Shown: one piece after another, positions 1 through 12,700 of the stretch
Position numbering within the stretch: position 1 is the first letter of the stretch
Layout: every line of letters starts with the position of its first letter
Source of the DNA: Nematostella vectensis
Lineage: Eukaryota > Cnidaria > Anthozoa > Actiniaria > Edwardsiidae
Direction of reading: 5' to 3'
Length of the DNA stretch: 64,000 bases
Assembly (NCBI RefSeq): GCF_932526225.1
Contig: NC_064035.1
Span: forward strand, 6,075,501 to 6,139,500
Translations under genes and position numbers: made by a program
Notes under the pieces: model-generated
Told to the model about the DNA's origin: nothing
What the model saw: only the letters and a program-made list of their open reading frames with translations
Databases searched by the model: none

Positions 1-703
1 TTCTCAGTTTACCCGAATCCGGGTAAGAATACGCTTGCAAGCCAAAACAATTCTTGCAAGCCAAATCGAGGCTTCTCAAATATTTATGACTTGTGCGCGT
101 TGCCCTTTCCTAATTTGTGTTACGCTCTACTTCCTGTGTCTGTTGAATATTTTCACGCGTTTTGTTTGTTGCTCTTATCCGTGTTGTTGTAAAGCAGTCA
201 GATATGGACAATTTGTTATTCTTGCATTAGAACATCACCACTCTTAAGATAAACATATTTGAGGTTCACCCTACCACCCTTTTCCTTCTCCATCATAAGA
301 AAAATAAAAATGCTGTAGTTATGCGCTTTTTACGGTGCTCGAGTGTGCGCGCCTAAAATGTATTCCTCGTTCGACATGATTCTCTCTTAAATTCTTTATT
401 TCTTATCAATTTAAATTTTAATCGTGGTGGTCAAACGACAATTGTGGCGTTACATCATCCGCTGACGTGACCTTCCTCTGTTTTTGTTTGATTTCTAAAC
501 ATCATCTCTCGAGATGGCAAAAATACTGTTATTCTTTATGGAGAGACGCGAAATAATCCCTTCTACTTCTGATTTAGTCAAATGTTAAAGATTCTTTAGT
601 TGAAATGTATACCTGGATATTCGGGGCACCTTTATATAGATATCCTTGGACGAAAATGATAGGAATAATTCTGTACTGTTAAGCCAGTAGTGTTAACACC
701 ATA
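1..703. other. Upstream region without a recognised gene
   Basis: I see no convincing exon here. The stretch is AT-rich and holds only short open frames with no family resemblance. It could contain the promoter and 5' UTR of the supervillin-like gene that starts at 704, or be an intron if that gene has more 5' exons outside the window. An in-frame TAA lies 24 bases before the ATG at 704, so the first modelled exon cannot be extended far upstream without a splice. Confidence 0.4.
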
Positions 704-3700
704 ATGTTCTATTCAGCCAAATCCAAGTCGAGGAAGAAATCCTCTTCGACTGTGCGACCGTTTGGAATGATGAAACACACCAAATCGGAATCGAATCTCA
801 ACAACCGATTCGAGTTTATTCAAGTTGACATCGCCATCGATGATGCTGATCAAGAAAAGACGCAGCAAGACGAGAAGAAGGACGAGAAGAAAGTGATAGA
901 ACTCAAGCCTGTGTCTAAAGTGACAGTACCCCAGGCCGTGTCGGATCTCATGCTAAGTAGAGTGAGTGGCAAGAAACCGTCGCAGACAGTTCCGCAGATT
1001 GAGCAAGCGGACGACGACCAGCAGAACGACAACCGCAGTGATCAACCAAAAGGTGGATTCGATGAGGGACTGGACGCCTTTTTTGGAGAAACCTCGAGCA
1101 AGCATTCGCCAGAAAATAAAGATGCGCTACCTAAAATTAAGATCACAAGTGAAGATTTAGACGTTATTTCAGGACAGACGACTGTGTGAGTATACCGAAT
1201 TATTTGATGGTAATTTACTATCGCCTATTACATATTAATAAGTGAAACCGTTTAAAAGAAAATTGAGTTTCCCTGTTGTGTTAAGACCTTGTGACAGGCG
1301 CAAAGTGATTGCTATCTTTTCAGTTACTTATCGTTTTGAATGCGCTTGTGTGTTTCTGTGGTAGAATGTCCAGCGGTCCTTGTTAGAAAAAAGTTCTCCT
1401 GTTTAAATATTTCATCGTGCTTAGAATCACGCATTGGTGCTCAAATATTCCATGTTTCATAAACCAAAGTTTTGCGTCATTTCATTGATCTGCGCCTGTC
1501 TGTGTGCGAGGGGTCTCGTCTCGGCATAGTTTCATGGATAACGCCTGTAATGAGTACGGTGTGGCTTATTTTTATCGTTTGTATAAGAACGAGTAGGAAA
1601 GATTTTATATATTTTGTTGGGTCCTCGTCACCACGTAATTTATATTTTTGTAAATTGTAAACCTTTCGCTCATTTTATAATCATTTTAACTTTCCCTCGA
1701 TATCTGGTATTTCTCGCGTACATTTGATATTTTTAGTGTTGTCACTCCATCCATATTCCTAGTTCTAACGTAGTGTTGAAAGGTATTTTTCTTCTTATGT
1801 TTCATGTTACCAGTTATCTCAAATCGAAAGCGGAGGACAAACTTCATCTAAAACCAAAAAGGCGTCATGCATCCAAAGCAAACCCCGTCAAGAACTTGCG
1901 AGAAAGGACCGACGTGCGCACAGAGACAGAGGTAACCAAGACCTCGCCCCGCGTAGAGAAGAAAGCAGTGACCAGCGAACACCCCGTGATAAGAAGGAAG
2001 AAAAAAAAGTACAAAGATCCAGACAACCTATGTAAGTAGAGGGGTAACGCTCATAACCTACACTTTTTTTCATATAAGAACCTTTTTATAAGAACATCCA
2101 GCCTGAGATTTCGTTAAATTCTATGAACATGCTAAGAACATGTCGAGGCTCGGATATGAAATGCAGAATCAAATTGTGTTCATAATAACAACCTTAATTA
2201 TTGTTATTTATTATTTGAATAATTATCTTTATTATTCATTGGGGATTGTATTTTTATAGACACTGACAAAAAAGGGAACGGCTCAGTCTCAACTGAAAAA
2301 TTCAACGGTCTTATAAAGAAAGAGTGTATATATGTCGACCGGGCGGCACTTGTGCCTTATGTATGGATATACGCGAGTTGAAACCATCTGAATCCTAAGA
2401 ACAAGAATCCTAAGATTGTCATGGATATTGAAAGTTGAAGGAAACTTAGTTTTTTAGTTATTTTAGTAACGACTAAAATACTCTGCTTTTCGACATTTGA
2501 TGAATCTGCTCAATATGCTGGTTTGGCTGTGTTCAGGGCGTCGACACACCGTAGACTTTGCTGCATCAGCACTCGCAGGTCTCGCCAGCACCGAAGACTT
2601 CACGAAGATCTCACTCCGAAAGACAGGTGGACCAGAGAAAGCCAAAGAGCTGGATAGCTACCGTGGCACCAAGCCTCTTATGCTCCTACACATCAAGGGT
2701 ATGCCGCTGACATTTTACTCGATGCCAATCGCAGACTCACCTACACTCTACAGTCTTATTTATATGCATGATCTATTCGGAATTTATTTTACTCCATAGC
2801 ATCTAGTCCTGCAACAAAAGTAACAGTGTTCGAAATACAGTTTCCTGCTAGGAGAGGCGTCGTTTCTTTGTACTTCGCTGGCCTCTGCTAGCAGGGAAGA
2901 AATACAGTTCCTTGCTACCAGAGGCCTCTCTTTATTGAACTTCGCTGGCCTCTACCAGATATGTAATAATACTTCCATGATTAGCATGCTTGTGGCAAAT
3001 ACCTGAATAAAAGATTAAAGATGATAAATTGAATCTAAGGGTTATAGTAAAATCCAGGTTCTATGATAATCAAATATAATAATTAAATTTCGCTTATAAA
3101 AGCCTGTTCTTAGCGGTTCTGTATCCTTTTGCTTGTCCGACTGGCAGGCCTGAATCATTTGCAAAACATTTGGAAACCACTCCCTATGTTATCGACGTTA
3201 AAAAGATTATTGTATTGTTTTTTTTTTTTTTTTTATTGTATTGTATATTTACATTCATATTGCAATATTTACCATCGAATTTTGTTTCCCTGTCGCAGGC
3301 CGACGTAATATCCAGACCCGGTTGATTGAGCCGTGTCAGAAGTCTTTCAACTCCGGTGACTGTTACGTACTGGTTACCAAGGACGAGTTGTTTGCATGGG
3401 TTGGAAAGCATGCTAACGCGATAGAGCGAGCCAAGGTAACACGCTGAGGTATTACTTATAACACCCCGGGAAATTTCAAATAAAACACCATGAATTTCCG
3501 ATAACATCCCGGGAAATTTCCGATAACGCACCCGGAAATTTCCGATAACACACCGGGACATTTTATCGGAACACTTCCGATAGAGGGAGCCAAGGTAACA
3601 CACCGGTAACTTTCCGATACTACACCGGTAACTTTCCAATACTACACCTGTAACTTTCCGATACTACACATGAAAATTTCTTATAGAGCGGGCCAACTTT

Positions 3701-6700
3701 CGGATAACACACAGGCTGATCCTGATAACGGCTGATCCCGATAACAAACTGTGAAATTTCCCACCAGGGTCAACCCTTCTCATGGCTCAGGGGCATGGAG
3801 GGGAACCTGGGTATGAGAGGGGTGGACCCTGGCGTTCGAGGACGTGGTTAATTGTGCTGTTTTGGTCGCTAGGTGACCGAGATAGCGTCACGTATCTTCA
3901 CTAAGCGAGAGCTCGACTGCAAAGCACGTGACATCGTCTTCGTTGAAGAGAAAAGTCAAGACGAGGATAATCTTCGTGGGGCCAAGAAATTCTGGAAACT
4001 GCTGAATGGGGATCCAGAAGCTGAGATAAAAGGTACTTTTTGCTCCACCCCAAAAAGGGGACCGGAACCGACTGATTCCATATCGTCTGGTCAGTTAATT
4101 TGTGTAGCAGAATATCAAGGTGGCATTAGTAAGCAAGGCCACTCCACGCTCCACAAACAGCCCCCTTCTCCCGTCAGATATCGAATAGTACCCCTGTAAT
4201 CCCAGAATAGATTAATCCTATCCTCACCCCATTTCTCAGGGAAATTGGTCACTTTCTTGTGGTCTCTGGGTTGCATAGGTAACTTGCTTCCAAAATGTAC
4301 AGCTTGAAGGAGAGCCCCCCCCCCCCCCTAAAAGGTTACTCGATTGCTAACCGCGAGTCACCTTTTATCCTTGAGCTCCATCAAAAGACGAGCTTGCAAA
4401 GAGGGATGTAAAAATATTTTTCTCTTCTCTCCAGGCGCGCGCGATCTCTTTTCCAGAGACCTGCTGATTTGTCTATATTGACTCTCTCTACAGAGGCTTC
4501 CAGTCTTCCGACAGACGAGGATTATGAGAAGGGCGTGACGAGAACGAACATGATTTACAAGGTCCACTGGACGGACCCGCCAAGCCTTGTCCCGGTGGAG
4601 ACTCATTGTGGCCGCTTGCCGCAGATTTCGCTACTCGATACTAAAGAGGTGACCATTTTCCTTGTTGCTGTTATTTCTTGAACATGTGTATCCGCTTGCC
4701 GCAGATTTCGCTACTCGATACTAAAGAGGTGACCATTTTCCTTGTTGCTGGTATTTCTTGAACATGTGTATCCCCGCAGGTTTCGCTACTCGATACTAAA
4801 GAGGTGACCATTTTCCTTGTTGCTGGTATTTCTTGAACATGTGTATCCGCTTGCCGCAGATTTCGCTAATCTATACTAAAGAGGTGACCATTTTCCTTGT
4901 TGCTGGTATTTCTTGAACATGTGTATCCGCTTGCCGCAGATTTCGCTACTCGATACTAAAGAGGTGACCATTTTCCTTGTTGCTTGAATTTCTTGAACAT
5001 GTGTATCCGCTTGCCGCAGATTCCTCTACTGGGCATTCTATACTGACCATCTCTTCTAAAGCATTTTATGTTTCTTCTTTCACTGTTAACCATCTTACAA
5101 ACTTGCAAGCATCGCCGTGCCAAGCAATTGTTTACACAGTATTGAGAGATTGAGTGGTTTTTTCTTTTGTTCTTTCACCGACAATTTTTAACCACCCAAA
5201 TCGGGGGCTCCGAAAAAAGGGCCTCTAAATGCCTATTTAGACGCTACGATTTTCGCCTACAACCATCGCACGCGACACGCTCGTGTCAGCATACCACTCA
5301 AGTCGCAAAGTCTAAATAAGCTCTACGACACGAGCTTACGAGCTTTCGGTAAAATAACGAAAGCATTGAGGCGAATCTTCCGTTCATGGGGAGAGCCATG
5401 TTTTTTGTTGTTGGTCTTAGTCCTCGACGAGTAAAAAGCGCAAAAGTCGTACGCGATTTTCTTGAGACGCGAGCGAAAAGTCGTGAGTGTCTAAATCAGA
5501 GCTAAGTCATGTCGCATGCGATGGTTGTAGGCAAAAATCCTAGCATCTAAATCGGCCTTAAGGGGATTCTACTGAAATCCTCGGAGCTATTTAAAGTAGG
5601 AGGGGGGATATATATTTTTACTCCGAAGGGGGAATAATGCTCTGAAACTTAAGGTATCCTGAGACAAGATGCCAAGATACTCCCCTCCCCCCTCTGGGTA
5701 TACAGGTGAGGGGGGAGTCAAGATACCCCCTTCCTTAAGGTATTAAAGGCTGGTTCTCACTAGGACGTAAGCGCAAACGGAAGCGAAAGAGAAGTGAAAA
5801 TCACTTGAAGCAGAAGCATTTGCGTACTATTGCGCTTTCTCTTGCGCTTACGTTCCAGTGAGAATCGGAAAATAACGTGCCCTGCGCTTACGTCCTAGTG
5901 AGAACCAACTTTTAATGGAAACTCCCATATCACATTTCGATATTAGGAGCGAATGTATAACGATTGTAGCTCAACGTTGTGTTGTGCCAATACCAGGTTC
6001 TGGTGTTCGATTTCGGCTCTGAGCTATACGTGTGGAACGGTCAGCAGTCTCTATCGGGTCAGCGTAAGACTGTATTTGCGCTTGGCAAACAGCTCTACGA
6101 GTCGTCATTCAAGGGCCACGGCCCTTACGACCCTATCTATCCATACGGCAAGGGGCGAGAGGTAACGCAGGATAACAAGACCGCAGACACACGCCCTGCC
6201 TGGACATTGCTGGCTCGGCTGCACGAGAAGGCGGAGACGATACTTTTCAGAGAAAAGTTTTTGGACTGGCCAGATCCGACCAAGATCATTAAGATGAAAG
6301 GGCATCCGAGCAGTGGCGAAGTTATTAAGGTAATGTGTAATGTGAATCACTGTAAATGATCTGTATAGGGTATAAGGTTTTCGTTATGGAGAGCCGGTGG
6401 TGATGTAAATGACAACTTTTGTCCCTCATCTACTACGTTTACTGGTCTATATATTGAAGCGGATTACCCGGCCTTGCTGATGATTATGAAATTTTGTTCA
6501 AATAAGTGCCTTGACATGGAGTCGTGATTGAGACTCATTGTTGTTGTAACAACTGGGATAGACCATTAGATATTTGAAAATGAGGATGGTTACACTCCAT
6601 ATTTTTGGCTAAAAAGTTTTTTGTGCCAAATTTCTCTACAGGATTCCGCTATGAATATTGTGCTCGGATTTTTTCTTAGTACCCCCTCCTCCTAAAAACC

Positions 6701-9700
6701 TGATGATCCGTCCTTTTCATGTTACCTCAGCCGCTGATTGTGGTGGAGCTAAAGCCGTGTGACCCCAAGGCACTAGCCTCCACACCCGAACCATTCAAGG
6801 GCCAAGTCCTGGAGGGAGTGAACGTAGGGCGTGGCATAGGTGTGCCTACCGTGTGGACAGGGGACTTTTACAAGGAAGGGAATCTGTGTAACACGGTGGG
6901 AGTGACGGTGTGGCACATCAATGAATACAGACATTACGAGCTGCCAAACGAGAACCATGGACATTTCCACTCAGGTACTTGTTGCTACAAGAATATTTGT
7001 CTACAGACATCGACAAATCTAGTATTTAATTTGGAATCCTACAATAATTTTGCAAATCATTTTTTTAAAAACTTTAGAAGTTATAAAATGCTTTTCTCGG
7101 TAGCTCCTAAACAACAGGTACCGCTTGCTTTGAGAAACACTCTCCCGCACACGAAAACTCTCTCGGTACTTACACTCCCTGTGATAACAGGGGTCTTCAC
7201 ATGCTACTCCTGATTTTACAGGTGAGGGTTATGTGATACGTTGGGCGTATTTTGTAATGACGGATCGTATCGCCACTGACCGGAAGTCCCGATGCCGGTC
7301 CACCGTGGCTGGACGTGTCCGGACCGCCTATTTCTTTTGGCAAGGCAATGACTGCACCGTGAACGAGAAGGGGGCCGCTGCTGTGATGGCGGTGGAGCTG
7401 GACGAGGAGAGAGGTCCCCAGGTACAGGAACCCTTAATTAGTGAATAGTTATGCCCTGTGATGGCGGTGGAGCTGGAGAGGAGAGAGGTCCCCAGGTACA
7501 GGAACCCTTAATTAGTGAATAGGTATGCCCTGTTTTCTTCGCCGTTATTGTGTAAGTCGAATTCCGTTGAAGTCCAGTGGATGCTTGTTCCATCAGGCCC
7601 ACGAGGAGAGTTTTTCGCCGCCAGCAAGGACGGGGAGGTTGAGGTACCCATATAGCGAACCGTTTTCTTTCGTTTCGTCCTCACTGGAAGTGGTACTCAT
7701 CTTTCTTTTATTTGAGTACACCTTTTGCTGTTCAATAACGGGAAAGGGACATTCATTTGTGCCAAACGTTGTATCGTTAACGTGCATTGTACGTTCATCA
7801 ACAACGCACGAAACATCATTAGCGTGACTCGACTTTCAATAACAATGATTGAGTATGCGCGAATATTCAATAGCATCAACGGACAATCAATAACGCAATT
7901 GGGCATTCATTCGCGATGGAATGAAAATTCTTTTGCATGCAATCGAAAATTCAATTACGCATTTGGACAATCAGTAGAGTTTATTGACAATCAGTTTTAA
8001 AAAAAATAGAAAATTCATTAGTGCTATTAACATAAACAAAGACAATCAATAAGCCTTTTCAGACAATCATGTTCATCAATGTGGTTTGACAACCATTTAT
8101 CCGATTTAAACCAAACAACAAGGAAAATAAAATTTCATTAAAGTAACTATTTTTCTCTTTTATTTAAACAGTGGGCTCCTAAAATTAAGAGAAATATAGA
8201 ACTATAAATAATTTTTAACAAAAAAAACAAGACAAACAAACAACACTTTTTGTGGAGGGTTTATAAAAGCAAAAAATATATACTCACTCGTTCGCTATAG
8301 AAAAACAGAAAACGTTTGTATGAGAAATGCCGCCAATAAACCCCTCGAACACAGGGAAGAGCTAGAAGAGGGGAGAGAGCGTACCGCCAAGTATGTGGTC
8401 AAATTAGAAGAAATATCACAGTCACTTTGGCTATTTCGCCCACTAACGGTCTTATCTTCCACTTTTCTATCATCGGGGGAATGAATGCACAAAGATTCAA
8501 CGACTTCACAAACACGACTGAATCTTTACCCCAACGAAAACGTCATTTTTATTTACGACGGTGCACCAGCGCACCATAACCCACTAGATACCGGCCCAAC
8601 ACTGAGTTAAAAAGTTACCGCCCTACAGCCCATTTCTCAGCTTCGGAGGCTACAACATAGGAACAGTCACGGGAGCGAAAATAGGGGAAATGGTTTCGTT
8701 TAATGCAAACTTATATACCTCGCTGTGTTAATAGAGATCAATTTCAGGTATAAATGTCACTTCAAAAATCGAAATAAAACTAATGATATTTTCTTTTCTT
8801 ATAATGTTTGTTTGAATCGATTAAATGATTGTCAAACCACATTCTTGAATGTCACCTTGATGAACATGATTGTCTGAAATGGCTTGTTGATTGTCCTTGT
8901 TTATGTTGATAGCGGTAATGAATTTTCTATTTCGTATAACTGATTGTCATTAAACGCTACTGATTGTCCAAACGTGCAATTGAATTTTCATTGCGCGCAA
9001 AAGAATTTTCGTTTCTATCGAATTGAATGTCCAAGTGCGTTATTGTTTCTCCGTTAATGCTAATGATTGTTCACGAATATTCAATTATTATTATTGAAAG
9101 TCGAGTCACGCTAAATGATGTTTCGTGTGATGTTGATGAACGTACAATACACTCTATCGATGTAACTTTTGGCACAAATGAATGTCCCTTTCCCGGTAAT
9201 GAACAGCAAAAGGTGTAAAGTGGGGTGATTCTTCCGAACCCCCCCCCCCCCCCCCCCCTGGCTTCATGTCAACACGAACACATGGCCGCCGCATGTGACG
9301 ACAATGACATAACAATGACAATGACATAGCAATGACATACCAATATAACTTTTAACACGGATTTTTGCGTAACTTTGTCTGTTATCAGCAAGTAACAAAG
9401 AGAAGCTAGCGTAGTCTACTGTACTACTGTAAGGAGATTCCTATCATGTGATGAAGGGGAGATTGAAGAACTAAATGTCATTGTAACTAGCTGTCATAAT
9501 TTCACTCTTCAGATCCGGGTGACGCAAGGAAAGGAGCCGCCGTGTTTTCTCAATCTTTTCAAGGGCGGGATGATCGTACACTCCGGCAAGTACGTAGTGT
9601 TACGCATTCACAACTTCATGGTTATCCACTGTCAGATTTCGCCATACCTTGTACTACATTTGCACTTTCTTTGTCCTATACGCGACATTACCTTTTCCCT

Positions 9701-12700
9701 ATACTTGGCATTACCTTGTTTCATTACACCCAACATCACCCCACCAGGCATTTGATAATATTCACGATCACAAGAGAGCATAATGATTCTAGCACTGCAC
9801 ATTTTGTGCACCACATTTCAATGTGTAATGTATATTTGCCAAGAACACCTTAACTTTTTATTTAACTGGATGTAAAAGTGCACTTTAATCATACTTACCC
9901 AGACCTGGCATTTATTCCCAGCGCCAGCAAGTGTTGGTTCGACAGTCAGACGTAAGTGATAATCGTACTTGTAACCATTTCCTCCTTTAGTCATTCAATC
10001 TAAGCACCCCTGACGTATTAAAATAATGCTCACTGGACCTTTAGAGGTCCATTTCTTAAAATAATCTCATTTCTCAATTTACGTCTTCGTTGCTTTTCTC
10101 CCCTGTTGCTAAAAGCTCGATTTTAGCAATTGTGCCGACTAAGTTTTGGGTGTTGGTTAAGGGCCGTGACAACTAAGGGGTTGACGACCACACACCCCCT
10201 CCCCCACCCCCAAATTATTCTAAAAGCTATTTATTTCAGTCTACCAAGCAGAGTTTTTTTCAACTGCATTTTCTTAAAGACAGTAGGATGCAGTCGCTAG
10301 ATACATGCTCGGAAACAGTAGGGAATCACAGTAACACACAAATGCACGATCATGTGAACGTCCACGCATGCCGCAATAAACATACTGCACTGCTCACAAA
10401 GACACAAATGCAATAGTCCGCGCAATATAGATGTAGGTTAACCACTATAGATGTAGGTGAACCACTATAGATGTAGGTGAACCACTATAGATGTAGGTGA
10501 ACCACTATAGATGTAGGTGAACCACTGCTTACAAACTCATTGTGAGTGTTGTGTAACTGCTATCCCATACCATAAGTAAACCTTTCGATGGATCGGTCTT
10601 TCCGGCCTCCTTTTTAAGACGCTTGGCGCCCTTCCCAAGAAGATGGCGGGGAAATATTGCAGACTTGTGTCTGTGGAATTTGCAGAGCAAATATACGGTG
10701 TGATGTTCTGAAATCATCCCTTACATTTTTAGGATAACAATAGCAATCATTTTAGTACTGAAATATTTCAATTTACTTTCAGGAGAGATCATATGAATGA
10801 CAAATCGGAGCGGTTTTCAGGTAAGTCGACGACGTTATAATTTTTTTTTTTTTTTTTTTGTAGTTTTTTGGAGGATGGTTTTCGATTAAAAGAGTTGACG
10901 TCCTTTTTGATACCTTAACAGCTTATGGATTTAACTGCTTTTTTGTGTTTTCCAGATACTTCCACTGTCCGCCTGTACGTTGTTCGTAACGACGAGCCCG
11001 GTGAAGGATGTCTCGTGCAAGTTCGACTCAGGTTTGTTAGGATAACTCCTGCCTCTAGCAGTCCGCGACCCAGCGAACAATGACCCCCCTTATTTTCCGC
11101 GCGATCCCCTGTCTTGCGCGTTCAACTATGTCAATGATCAATAGACCTTAAAGTGAGCATGATGTTTGTGTATTTGCTCTTTCCATTCCAATTCGTTGCA
11201 TTTAGGAACAACCCAGGATATCTTACAACATCATTCAATCTCGTAAAAGCGTTCAAATTTCACACAAACGAATTGTTTTGATACTTCATATCGGACCGAA
11301 ACAAAAAAAGACTGAAAAGATCATGAGTAAAATAAAGGGATCTTACCGTGTCTGTTTTATACGCCTTTGTGTTTCCCGTGGTCTGTCTAACTTCAATAAC
11401 AGCCTTGATGTCTCTTACATCTTTAGGCGGGTAGCAACCATTTACCGTAGGAGGGGGGGGGGGGGCGCTATTTTGGTGGTCGTGTGCGCCCTTGCGCCCT
11501 ACCCCTAGCTGTGCATCTGGTCTTTTTCCTTTATTTGTGCAATCTTCTGTCTGCCTGCCATTGTAAACTTATAAGCGTTTTTGTGTAATCGCGTTCTTAG
11601 TGGCCTGTCACTGCGCTCTCGAGGGTGCTTCGTCCTTCTCATGTGCAGGGACGGCAAGGTGTTCGTATGGTACGGAGCGAAGGCTTTAGACGACACAAAG
11701 AAGAACGCACTTGTCGCTGCCAAAAACATCCAAGCCAAGTGAGTAAGACATTGTAGGTTAAGGCCCGAATGGCTTCACACTTGATTTACTGTAGTTTTCA
11801 ATAGTCTGCGAACTCTCGCCTATATTTTTCATCAGCTAAAAACCCCTTCTGGCTTCCGTCTTTGAAAATCTATGAAATGTTTTCCATTTACGCCACCTCT
11901 CCACAAGGCGCTAACCAATCAAATATCACAAAATGTAATTCCGTGAATCCAAACTAACGGTTAGTTTTAATGACGGAACAAGAAAAGCGATTTAGCAGTT
12001 TGAAATTATTGGCGAGAGAATATTGAATATAATCTATATCACGGTAGCTTCAATTTGTTGTTTAGACTTGGTTCAAGTCAAAAAGATGTTTTGTTGTTTG
12101 GGGACACTTTCATATTTTCTCACATTTAAATGTATAAGCGTAATACAATAATACAACCAATTTGCCTCGACAAGCATGCTCGGTGAAAAATTTGTATGTC
12201 TGTATTTCCAGGAAGCCTATGGAGTGTAACGTAGAGAACACGACCGTCATTACACTTCAAGAAGTCCAGGAAGGGGAGGAGCCTGAGGAATTCCTCAAAG
12301 CGCTGGGCGGGAAGAAGTACTACTGTTCCTTGCTAAACGGTACGTCGCGCAAATGAGTACCTTTATTGGGACACGCTCCTAAAGATTAAGAGATCTTGCA
12401 GGATTTTTGTGCTTCTATATATATTTGTACGCCTCATATTTTTTATAAACGCCTGTAAAACAATTCCCTTCCTGCGCAGAGCTTTCTGTGTCGATCGTTT
12501 ACTTTGCAAAGTAAACGAGCGACACAGAAAGCTCTGTGCAGGAGTGGAGTAAAACAAGGAACAAATTATTTAAGTGTGGTATGCAGCTCTTGAGATGCAG
12601 TTTCTCTGAGCGATTTCGTGCAATTTATGGATTTCTCTATGCTCCATAGAGAACCCAGAAGGCGCAAACCACACGCGACACAGACTGGACTTTCCTTGAG

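Noticed and set aside
2274-2340. Extra supervillin exon after the TTTTATAG acceptor-like site
   Set aside because: The frame gives a stop at once in the needed phase, and the flanking exons join perfectly without it.
3184-3639. 151-codon minus-strand open frame
   Set aside because: It is a shadow of a real supervillin exon and the adjacent degenerate repeat.
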